Shown piece by piece: positions 7,169-14,243 of a stretch of 18,283 nucleotides of DNA. Within the stretch, counting starts at the first letter, position 1; every line of letters starts with the position of its first letter. Both the position numbers and the translations under genes were made by a program. Source of the DNA: an uncultured Anaerosolibacter sp. (GTDB taxonomy: Bacteria; Bacillota_A; Clostridia; Peptostreptococcales; Thermotaleaceae); the NCBI GenBank assembly GCA_937948705.1, contig CALECF010000112.1, forward strand, positions 1 to 18,283, given 5' to 3'. The notes under the pieces were generated by a model that was not told where the DNA came from, did not search any database, and saw only the letters and a program-made list of their open reading frames with translations.

Positions 7169-8527
7169 CTAGTTGATATTCATGCTTTGCTTCATCAAAT
7201 TTAAAGCAGCTTCAGGGTATCTCTTGGACAGTACCCCGAGGGATGCCATGATATAATCATTATCTATTAGTATCTGAGCCTCTTTTGTAGGAAGTAAACT
7301 ATCTCCTTTATTGTGCTGGGCGATCTGCTTTAAAATCTCTAATCTCCCAGGGAGTCTCGTCAGGGCACCTCCTGTTCCAACAATCCACTTGATATCAGTA
7401 AGATCCTTGCCTTCTGCAAGTGTTTTCTTGCCTGCTGGTCCATAGAGATGTCTAAACTTACCTACATGTCGATCCATAGCTGTTAACACTGCTTCTACAG
7501 TAAGAATCTCCACAAATTTCTTCAATTCATCTGTATCTGGTATTGGTTTGTGCCTACCCATCAATTCCTCAATATCGCAACCCATTTGTTGAGAAAGCTT
7601 ATCTTTCCCAATTCTTTCAACAATATTGGACATATTTACATAGACACCCAGATCACCTTCTACGGTTCTCTTGGCTTCAGGTTCGGGACTGATTAATATC
7701 CTATTCACTTCTTCACTACCCGCAGTTACTGAGTGAACGTCGGTGGTAGCGCCACCAACATCAAGGGTGACCAAATCACCAATGGCTTCTTTTAAAAGCT
7801 TAGAAGCCTCCATCACAGCGCCTGGTGTAGGAATAATAGGGCCAGTAACCAATTCTCGTACCTTCGCCATACCTGGGGCATGAATAATATGATCCTCAAA
7901 GGCATCTTGAATGACCTTTCTGGTTGGCTCAATATTGAGTTGATCAATTTTAGGATACACATTTTCCACAACATATAACTGATTAGACTTATTCTTGAAA
8001 ATCTCTTTTATTTCTTCTTGGTTTTCAACGTTGCCAGCATAAATAATGGGTACATGGGTATCCATATCAGCAATAAGCTCTGCGTTATAGAGGGCTGTGT
8101 CCCGTTCTCCATAGTCGACACCACCGGCAATTAAAATCAGATTCGGGTGGATCTCCTTAATTTTACCAAGGTCAGTTCTTCTTAATTTCCCTGCAGTAAC
8201 ATTATGGATGATGGCTCCCGCTCCTAGGGCAGCCTCTTTTGCAGCCCGAACGGTCATGTCATAGACCAGACCATGAACTGTCATTTTTAACCCACCTGCT
8301 GCACTGCTGGTAGCCAACATTTCATCATAGGATATCTCGTCTATCCCAAGCTTCTTCTTAAGATCGTCCATTGCACCCTGGAGTCCTATATTCACATCTC
8401 CCTCTAAAACTGTTGTTGGCGCTTGACCTTGACCAAGAAACTTAGGGTGGTTTGTATGAATATCCGCAAAAGCGTTTACCACGGTTGTAGTACTTCCTAT
8501 CTCAGCAACTAATACATTAATTTTCAT
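7169..8527 (-). CDS. MutL/GlmL-family ATPase, probable mutase accessory protein
   Basis: The 452-residue protein belongs to the MutL/GlmL family linked to B12-dependent glutamate mutase; it is unrelated to the DNA-repair MutL. It shows the actin/Hsp70-like ATPase signature: phosphate loop 1 in VAEIGSTTT (7-15), phosphate loop 2 in DVGGATTD (256-263), and an adenosine-type segment IVGTGGALTRLPG (about 386-398). AGGVDYGERDTA (134-145) is also typical of the family. It lies 16 bases after oraE and before orr, with GAGG eight bases before the ATG. By analogy with ASKHA-fold reactivases of B12 enzymes, it may remove damaged cobalamin from OraSE or assist its assembly. That role is inferred and not shown by sequence. 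Confidence 0.85.
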   Translation of the reverse strand: MKINVLVAEIGSTTTVVNAFADIHTNHPKFLGQGQAPTTVLEGDVNIGLQGAMDDLKKKLGIDEISYDEMLATSSAAGGLKMTVHGLVYDMTVRAAKEAALGAGAIIHNVTAGKLRRTDLGKIKEIHPNLILIAGGVDYGERDTALYNAELIADMDTHVPIIYAGNVENQEEIKEIFKNKSNQLYVVENVYPKIDQLNIEPTRKVIQDAFEDHIIHAPGMAKVRELVTGPIIPTPGAVMEASKLLKEAIGDLVTLDVGGATTDVHSVTAGSEEVNRILISPEPEAKRTVEGDLGVYVNMSNIVERIGKDKLSQQMGCDIEELMGRHKPIPDTDELKKFVEILTVEAVLTAMDRHVGKFRHLYGPAGKKTLAEGKDLTDIKWIVGTGGALTRLPGRLEILKQIAQHNKGDSLLPTKEAQILIDNDYIMASLGVLSKRYPEAALNLMKQSMNIN

Positions 8528-8543
8528 GTTAATGCCTCGTTTC

Positions 8544-10757
8544 CTACTTATTTCCTAACATCTCATTTCTTCTCTTTACCAGGAATGTGGCTACATTGAT
8601 TCCCTTTGTACCTCTTCCAAAACCTGCATCCATTCCGTATTTCACAGCGATTTCAGGTGTTACTTGGGTTCCACCGGCACAGATCATGATTCTATCTCTA
8701 ACGCCTTTTTCTACTGCATAATCATGAATTCTCTTCATGTTTTTATAGTGAATATCATCATGGCTAATGATGGTTGAAGCCAATATTGCATCTGCATTTA
8801 ATTCAATTGCAGCATCTACAAGCTTTTCAATTGGGCATGAAGTGCCAAGATATTCAACCTCGATACCCCATTTTTCAATACCGCCATGCTTAATGTCGAT
8901 CACTTCTCTCATACCTACAGAATGCTCATCTTCTCCTACTGTACCAGCGACTACTTTCATAGGCTTCGCATTCATTTCTTCCCATAGTTCTTCATTTGAC
9001 ATTATTTCTGGTTCGTCAGGCACTACGATCGTGTTCAAATCAATATCAAATCCAACAGTACCTTTTAATTGAACTCTTGTAGCTTCAGAAGGATGCATCT
9101 CTTCAATATGCATGACTTCCACATCACTCAATCCAAGCTTTTTACCCACCTCGATTGCAGCATATTCTGCTACTCTTCTTGATGTTGGTAAAAGTACCTC
9201 TACTTGAACAATACCGTCACCCAGCCATTGAACTTCAGGCTTGATAAGGGATGTGCTTCTATATTTTTCAGACTCATCCAGTCTTGTATATACATTGTCA
9301 CTTTCATCCAATTCATCAATAAATATAATCTTTTCTGGATTTTCAAAAGTGCCGCCATTGATAAGATTTGAAGGACTCTCCACTGCACTTGGATCATACT
9401 GCGCTACGTTATTATGACCAAAGTGAGCTGTTACTGGTGCCATATAATCTTCATCTCTTTCAAATACAGTTCCGAAGCCTAAACCACCATCAATTTTTCT
9501 TCCGATTCCATCGCCATGTCTTTCTGGATACATACCAGAATCAACAAAGAATCCTTTTTCTACTGCCTCGAAGTAGCCACCTTCTTGGATAATCTCTTCT
9601 AGGTATAGAACCGTTCTTTCTTTTAATTCTCTAACTTGATCTCTTAGGAAGCCTTCTTTTTTTAATTCTACCATTTCCATTAAGGAATCTAGTATTGTCA
9701 AAGTTTGCTTTGCAGTATCGCATGCTTCAATGTTGTACATATGCCATGGCACGTTTCTACCTTCATCTGGAGTAATGGTTGATTGAATATCCGCACTTGT
9801 TAATCTGGATAGCAGCATATTCAATACATGGGTTACTGTCGCTTCTCTAGAGGAGGAAGTAATATACTTTGTATTCATTTGTGCTCTCATCTTATACTCA
9901 TCAAAAAGTTCTCTTAGTGCAACAGCATAAGGTAAATCATACTTTAAGCTAGGTGCTGGTGCAGCAGTTGGAGGTACCGTTGATAAACAGATATTCTCCT
10001 TCTTCATTCCAACTTTATAGGAAAACAAGGAATTAATACCATGTTGTACCATCAGTTCAGGCATAACCTTCCAAGCATCTCTAGCTGTGGCGTTGGCATT
10101 ATGGGCCCCATCAATTTGTGCCATGTTCGCCCAAGTCATGATATTTTTTGCTTCTGCAGCATCTACAAAGGATCTAACCATGTTGATGTTTCTATAGAGT
10201 ATATTGTATTGAGGATCTTGATGGGCACCGTTTACGCCTTCCTCTGCAAACATAACTGCAATATCAGGACCTGCTACACCACTAACATAAGAATGGTAAT
10301 TAATTGGACGTCCCACTTCTTCTTCGATCAAATCAAGAGCTTTTCTTTGAGCCCTTACAATTTTCCTAGAAACAGCGATACCACCGATTCCCTGTGGTGT
10401 TCCTTCAATCAATCCATCATAGTGAGATTGACCTGCGGTTCGAATAACCATGATATGGTCCGCACCATGCCATGCTGCCATTCTCATTCTACGGATATCA
10501 TCTTCAAATCTTCCAGATGCAATCTCAGTAGTGATCGTATGAATTGGTTGTGGATCAATATTTCCCATATAGGCAGCAGATGGAATCGGGATAGAATTTT
10601 TCAAAGGTTCTGAACAATCATTGTATGTGAAAGGTCCCATTTGGAGGTTCTCAACTTTCTTTCTCCAAGTCCAACCTCTTCGTTTCGGTGTGTATTTATC
10701 AAGATCTTTTAGTATTTCTCTAACATTTATTTTTTCATTTACTTTTAACTGCTCCAT
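8544..10757 (-). CDS. oraE: D-ornithine 4,5-aminomutase, large subunit (B12 and PLP)
   Basis: OraE with OraS moves the terminal amino group of D-ornithine to C4, giving 2,4-diaminopentanoate, with adenosylcobalamin and PLP. The 737-residue protein has an N-terminal TIM-barrel region (about 60-400), a linker, and a C-terminal Rossmann-type B12 domain (about 598-735). The base-off cobalamin motif D-x-H-x-x-G is D610, H612 and G615. K623 in IDIKHGG lies 11 residues after H612, the same spacing as between the cobalamin histidine and PLP lysine in lysine 5,6-aminomutase and C. sticklandii OraE, so K623 is very likely the PLP lysine. The ATG overlaps the oraS stop as TAATG, with AAAGGAGGGG upstream, so the two subunits are translationally coupled. 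Confidence 0.96.
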   Translation of the reverse strand: MEQLKVNEKINVREILKDLDKYTPKRRGWTWRKKVENLQMGPFTYNDCSEPLKNSIPIPSAAYMGNIDPQPIHTITTEIASGRFEDDIRRMRMAAWHGADHIMVIRTAGQSHYDGLIEGTPQGIGGIAVSRKIVRAQRKALDLIEEEVGRPINYHSYVSGVAGPDIAVMFAEEGVNGAHQDPQYNILYRNINMVRSFVDAAEAKNIMTWANMAQIDGAHNANATARDAWKVMPELMVQHGINSLFSYKVGMKKENICLSTVPPTAAPAPSLKYDLPYAVALRELFDEYKMRAQMNTKYITSSSREATVTHVLNMLLSRLTSADIQSTITPDEGRNVPWHMYNIEACDTAKQTLTILDSLMEMVELKKEGFLRDQVRELKERTVLYLEEIIQEGGYFEAVEKGFFVDSGMYPERHGDGIGRKIDGGLGFGTVFERDEDYMAPVTAHFGHNNVAQYDPSAVESPSNLINGGTFENPEKIIFIDELDESDNVYTRLDESEKYRSTSLIKPEVQWLGDGIVQVEVLLPTSRRVAEYAAIEVGKKLGLSDVEVMHIEEMHPSEATRVQLKGTVGFDIDLNTIVVPDEPEIMSNEELWEEMNAKPMKVVAGTVGEDEHSVGMREVIDIKHGGIEKWGIEVEYLGTSCPIEKLVDAAIELNADAILASTIISHDDIHYKNMKRIHDYAVEKGVRDRIMICAGGTQVTPEIAVKYGMDAGFGRGTKGINVATFLVKRRNEMLGNK

Positions 10758-11134
10758 TATTTTTCCCCTCCTTTAAACATGGTTACAGCCTCGTCCCAAT
10801 GCTTACCTTCCATCAATTCGAGACCAGCTTGTCGAAGCGGAATATTCTTTTCCTTAGAAACCTTGTAAATAACATGACCAGCACCTTTGCCCATTAGCCC
10901 TCGATCCATGACACCATCAACAATGGTTTTTGCTTCTAAGCTTGAGAACCCCATTCTTAGTAATACTGATCGCTCAATGGCAGGTGTAGTATTCTTCTTC
11001 GCTAAATCTACCAAAGGATCTACTACCTGCTCCATTAATCCCCAAAATTTTTGCTTTAATGCTTCATCAGACAATGATGCCAGGTGTTTTCTTCTCTCTT
11101 GGAAATCGTCTTCCCGTACAATATAACCTTTCAT
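10757..11134 (-). CDS. oraS: D-ornithine 4,5-aminomutase, small subunit
   Basis: OraS is the 125-residue partner of OraE in the heteromeric aminomutase. It is mostly helical and highly charged, with no membrane or signal segment. Its length is close to that of the C. sticklandii subunit (about 120 residues). The C-terminal part (IPLRQAGLELMEGKHWDEAVTMFKGG in the last 30 residues) abuts the OraE start, and the genes share one base (TAATG). An AGGAGGG ribosome-binding site lies about eight bases before the ATG. The 86 bases upstream of it, after ortB, hold a hairpin but no clear promoter, so it is read as part of the ord operon. Identity rests on size, position directly before oraE and general resemblance. 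Confidence 0.93.
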   Translation of the reverse strand: MKGYIVREDDFQERRKHLASLSDEALKQKFWGLMEQVVDPLVDLAKKNTTPAIERSVLLRMGFSSLEAKTIVDGVMDRGLMGKGAGHVIYKVSKEKNIPLRQAGLELMEGKHWDEAVTMFKGGEK

Positions 11135-11176
11135 TCATTTCCCTCCTAATTCTCATAGATTTTTTATGGGTCCTAT

Positions 11177-11202
11177 AGGGAGTAAACAATTGCATACTCC
11201 CT
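11177..11202 (-). other. Intercistronic hairpin between ortB and oraS
   Basis: AGGGAGTA (11177-11184) and TACTCCCT (11195-11202) form a perfect 8-bp stem with a 10-base loop. No T tract follows on the minus strand, so it is not a standard terminator. It could stabilise or process the mRNA so that thiolase and mutase cistrons accumulate differently. This is inference. Confidence 0.6.
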
Positions 11203-11220
11203 TTACCCTTTCATATGTTT

Positions 11221-12639
11221 CTATAATTTAATGTTTCTCTCTTCTATGGCTTCTTTCACAAAATCATATGATGACTTTGTTTCTTGCACTAGAAACTCCA
11301 TGTCCGCTTCAGTTATCTTCTCTATTCCACGGATTTCAAAGCAGTTTTTAATATATGATTTTCTAATCTTATTCATATCTATATCTCTTGCTTTAATGAA
11401 GCTTGGATGCTCAGGTAATATAATGTTTATACCTGGAATTTCTACCTCAGGGTTTCCAAATCGAATCTCAATACCATTGTCACGGGCAAAGGAAAGTTGC
11501 GCCTGAATGTGCTTTCCTGCCCCTGTATACTCAGTCTCCTGTACGACAATAATCTGATTTTCATCTAGCTCCTGAGCAATGCTAAAAGCAGCAGCTAAAG
11601 ATGTATTCCCAGCGGGTCCTCTTTCTAATCCCTCAAGCTGTGCTAGGGCTTCTGTCATGTAGAACACCTCGCCTTGAGAAACGGTTACATAACGATCCAT
11701 GTATCTCAATGGTCTAGCCGCTGATCTAGGAACGTCAGAACGATCTGGCCAGGTAGAAAATGGCATCCCAAAGCCTGTATGTCCTGTTGTAAATGATTTC
11801 TTATTGAACTGTTCATCAGATGCCATGTGAAGTCCTTGAAGACTTACGCTGGCTCCGACTATACTTACGTTCTCTGCCCCTGCCTTCATTAGTCCTCGGG
11901 CTGTACCCGTTAGATTACCGCCACCAGCATTGGTACATACGACAACATCCGGATCTCTTCCAATCTTTTCTCTAAACTGCATGGCCAATTCATACCCTAA
12001 TGTCTCTACCCCTGCAATACCGAAAGGCGTATATAATGAGGCATTAAAGTATCCCGTTTCCTCTAGTAGTTTCAAGAAGATATAGAATAATTCTGGACCA
12101 ACTGTCAGTTGAACAACCTCAGCACCGTAAGCTTCACATTTTCTTGCCTTCTCGATAATCTCTGGCTGGCCTATTCCTTTGCTATCATAACATTCCTGTA
12201 CGATGATGCACTTTAAACCATGCATGGCAGCTTGACTAGCGACAGCCGCTCCATAATTTCCACTTGTAGCTGCGATGACGCCTTTATATCCAAGTTTTTT
12301 AGCATGATATACAGCATTGGCCGCTCGTCTGGCCTTGAAGCTCCCTGATGGATTCGAGGCTTCGTCTTTTATAAAGATTCTTGCCCCTTTCCCCTCAGGT
12401 GCCATCTTTCTTGCTAAGGCGGTTAAATTCTTTAGTTCAAGGATAGGTGTATTTCCTACGCCTGTTGCCCCTTGAATTTTTTGCATCTCTTCAAGGGTAT
12501 ATCCCGTTTCTCTCATCATCTTCTCATAGTCAAAAGAAATGGAACCTGACTCAAACACAGCATAGTCGATGCCTACCGCTTGCTTCATAATTTCGTTTCT
12601 TCTTGCCATTAATCCTTGGTAACTCATATCCTTACTCAT
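11221..12639 (-). CDS. ortB: 2-amino-4-oxopentanoate thiolase, beta subunit (PLP)
   Basis: OrtB is the PLP-carrying subunit of the thiolase that cleaves 2-amino-4-oxopentanoate with CoA to acetyl-CoA and alanine (D-alanine in the characterised enzyme). The 472-residue protein is of the threonine synthase/tryptophan synthase beta fold (fold type II). The PLP lysine is K102 in NPSGSFKAR, and the glycine-rich phosphate loop is NAGGGNLTG. The frame could open at a GTG at 12648, but that GTG lies inside the AGGAGG ribosome-binding site. The ATG at 12639 is eight bases after it and is chosen. The gene overlaps the end of ortA by eight bases (ATGAGTAA), implying coupled translation of the two subunits. 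Confidence 0.95.
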   Translation of the reverse strand: MSKDMSYQGLMARRNEIMKQAVGIDYAVFESGSISFDYEKMMRETGYTLEEMQKIQGATGVGNTPILELKNLTALARKMAPEGKGARIFIKDEASNPSGSFKARRAANAVYHAKKLGYKGVIAATSGNYGAAVASQAAMHGLKCIIVQECYDSKGIGQPEIIEKARKCEAYGAEVVQLTVGPELFYIFLKLLEETGYFNASLYTPFGIAGVETLGYELAMQFREKIGRDPDVVVCTNAGGGNLTGTARGLMKAGAENVSIVGASVSLQGLHMASDEQFNKKSFTTGHTGFGMPFSTWPDRSDVPRSAARPLRYMDRYVTVSQGEVFYMTEALAQLEGLERGPAGNTSLAAAFSIAQELDENQIIVVQETEYTGAGKHIQAQLSFARDNGIEIRFGNPEVEIPGINIILPEHPSFIKARDIDMNKIRKSYIKNCFEIRGIEKITEADMEFLVQETKSSYDFVKEAIEERNIKL

Positions 12640-12940
12640 GGACCTCACCTCCTGCTAGGATTGCTCTCGCTTGAATCCCTATTTGCAGAAGTTCTGGGAT
12701 GAACTTCCCATAATTGTGGGTATATGCAGGGTGAATTTCCACAAGCTCTCCCTCAACTCTTCTTCCTGTGATTGTGATAACTTCAGCGGATTGACCTATT
12801 TCGGCATCTGTCTGAATAAATCCTTTCACCCAAGATTCCAGAGGAACCTTTGCTGTATCTTCAGGAACTTGAGGAGCTCTTTCCTCACTTGTTAGAACTA
12901 TATTGTAGATTTTAACCCAATCTCCTCGTGTGGCCTTCAT
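12632..12940 (-). CDS. ortA: 2-amino-4-oxopentanoate thiolase, alpha subunit
   Basis: OrtA is the 102-residue partner of OrtB. It is a small, largely beta protein with the family-typical stretch ERAPQVPEDTAKVPLESWVKGF (about 20-41) and a conserved HPAYTHNYGKFIPEL segment (about 70-84). It has no cofactor motif; PLP is carried by OrtB. It starts nine bases after the ord stop. A rather weak GGTAGGGGA ribosome-binding site overlaps that stop, so coupling to ord translation is likely. Its last codons overlap the start of ortB. The identification is firm because of the sequence and its position between ord and ortB. Confidence 0.95.
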   Translation of the reverse strand: MKATRGDWVKIYNIVLTSEERAPQVPEDTAKVPLESWVKGFIQTDAEIGQSAEVITITGRRVEGELVEIHPAYTHNYGKFIPELLQIGIQARAILAGGEVHE

Positions 12941-12949
12941 AAAATTCCC

Positions 12950-13996
12950 CTACCTTTTTATTAAATCTCTCATGTCGCCCATGATCGCCCGTGGTACCGG
13001 TAAATCTAACATTGTCTTTAATCCTGGATCAGCGTTGATTACATGAGGAATCATATTTACACACATTGCTATTGTTCCAAGTCCACCCTCGACTTCTGGC
13101 TTGTTGGCCATATGAATTGCTGGTGTTCCCTTAATTGTAATATAGTCACCTGTCTCAGTACCTTCCATTTCTGGCTCAATTTGTTGAGGGTGAATCATAT
13201 CAATTTTTACTTCTCCATCAACATATCCTTGTCCAGTCATATTTACACCTGCCACATTACCCGCAGCTGCAAATCCATAAGGTGATTTTCTGTCAATGGT
13301 TGTAACGATAGGCTTCATTTGCTGCTCAATTTTTTCAACCTTCCAACCGATGGCATCTCCGATCATTCCGATAGATTCTGCAAAGCCAACATGTCCAGCT
13401 AATGTACCATCATTTACACCCTTTTCAAACTCTGCTACAGTTATACCAACACCTTGTTCTTCCATTACGGCTGGTCCAAATGGAGATAAACTATTTACAC
13501 GCTTTGCTTCAATATGCTCAACATCTACCATACACCCAGTTAGGCAAACAACCAATAAATCCATCATAAGTCCAGGGTTGATTCCTGTTCCAAGAATTGA
13601 AACACCGTTTTCTTTCGCGATTTTATCTAACTCAGCAGCCAACTCTGGATTTTGTGCTTGTGGATAAGCCATTTCTTCTGCTGTTGAAACCACATTTACT
13701 TTCTTTTCTAATACTGCTTTTAGTCTCGGGAAAGCACTTTTTGTAAATGAATCTGTAGCACATAGACAAACATCGCAGCTTCCCTCAGTAACAACTTCAT
13801 CAATATTTGGATTAATAATTACTTCAGGGCGCTCTCCTCTTTCTAATCCTAATACATCGTACATACTTCTACCCACTCTAGCTTCATTTCTATCGCAAAC
13901 ACCTACGATGTCAACACCCTTTTTGTTTATAAGCATTTTTGCCATACCACTACCCATTGCACCAAATCCCCAAATTGCTACTCTTACGTTTTTCAT
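12950..13996 (-). CDS. ord: 2,4-diaminopentanoate dehydrogenase
   Basis: Ord oxidatively deaminates 2,4-diaminopentanoate to 2-amino-4-oxopentanoate with NAD(P)+, releasing ammonia. The 348-residue protein begins with a Rossmann fold carrying GFGAMGSG (10-17), a G-x-G-x-x-G-x-G dinucleotide loop directly after the first strand. The remainder resembles dihydrodipicolinate-reductase-like dehydrogenases, with the family segment GINPGLMMDLLVVCLTG at about 137-153. The start follows GGAGGTG by about eight bases. It is the first gene of the operon and sits about 37 bases after the predicted start of transcription from the sigma-54 promoter. The family does not settle whether NAD or NADP is used. 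Confidence 0.95.
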   Translation of the reverse strand: MKNVRVAIWGFGAMGSGMAKMLINKKGVDIVGVCDRNEARVGRSMYDVLGLERGERPEVIINPNIDEVVTEGSCDVCLCATDSFTKSAFPRLKAVLEKKVNVVSTAEEMAYPQAQNPELAAELDKIAKENGVSILGTGINPGLMMDLLVVCLTGCMVDVEHIEAKRVNSLSPFGPAVMEEQGVGITVAEFEKGVNDGTLAGHVGFAESIGMIGDAIGWKVEKIEQQMKPIVTTIDRKSPYGFAAAGNVAGVNMTGQGYVDGEVKIDMIHPQQIEPEMEGTETGDYITIKGTPAIHMANKPEVEGGLGTIAMCVNMIPHVINADPGLKTMLDLPVPRAIMGDMRDLIKR

Positions 13997-14043
13997 TGAA
14001 AGGACACCTCCAAATTATTTAGTGATTCACAATAAATACTATA

Positions 14044-14060
14044 TGCAAAATCCCTGCCAA
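14044..14060 (-). promoter_or_regulatory. Sigma-54 (-24/-12) promoter of the ornithine operon
   Basis: The minus strand reads TTGGCA (14060-14055), six bases, then TTGCA (14048-14044). The GG (14058-14057) and GC (14046-14045) dinucleotides are exactly 12 bases apart, as sigma-54 requires. The rest of the match to TTGGCAC-N4-TTTGCA is close, with G in place of C after TTGGCA. Transcription would start near 14033, leaving a short leader with the ord ribosome-binding site. The adjacent sigma-54 activator gene supports the call. Confidence 0.88.
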
Positions 14061-14122
14061 TATTTTTCGTTAAATCCTAGAAAATATCCATAGCTTATAC
14101 AAATACCATACATATATCGATG

Positions 14123-14132
14123 TATTTTTGCA
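14123..14132. promoter_or_regulatory. Half-site of the activator-binding element
   Basis: TATTTTTGCA repeats the right-hand ten bases of the full element at 14429-14444, but the left half is not conserved. It lies between the paired sites and the -24 box and could be a weak or chance site. Confidence 0.2.
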
Positions 14133-14193
14133 TGTTTATGCTCATTTCAGTGTACATCATTCTTTTGTAATGGGTTAAAGAATGATAAATACG

Positions 14194-14243
14194 ATAAAAC
14201 GCAAGAATATTTGCATCCCGGTGCAAATATTCTTGCGTTTTAT
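14194..14243 (-). terminator. Long perfect hairpin ending the activator gene
   Basis: Positions 14194-14215 and 14222-14243 are perfect 22-bp inverted complements around TCCCGG. The stem begins in the stop region of the activator gene (stop at 14242-14240) and has TTTT at the distal end, then ATCG, so the T tract is short. It can fold in the glyA-activator transcript and probably terminates or stabilises it. The same DNA contains the paired activator sites described separately. Confidence 0.6.
14200..14237. promoter_or_regulatory. Paired upstream activating sites for the sigma-54 activator
   Basis: CGCAAGAATATTTGCA (14200-14215) and its exact reverse complement TGCAAATATTCTTGCG (14222-14237) lie with centres 22 bases apart, about two helical turns. 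Each is itself an imperfect palindrome of TGCAAA-type halves. They resemble the RocR upstream activating sequence of Bacillus as I recall it (TGCAAA...TTTTGCA). They sit about 165-205 bases upstream of the predicted operon start, a usual enhancer distance. Confidence 0.6.

Noticed and set aside
10041..10613. A 190-codon rightward open frame opposite oraE.
   Set aside because: It is antisense to a well-defined enzyme gene, has no ribosome-binding site and encodes a low-quality sequence rich in His, Cys and Ser, as expected from a shadow frame.
14194..14243. Possible mobile-element end or miniature inverted-repeat element because of the 22-bp perfect inverted repeat.
   Set aside because: No transposase, no target-site duplication seen, and the repeat is fully explained by a terminator made of activator-type sites.
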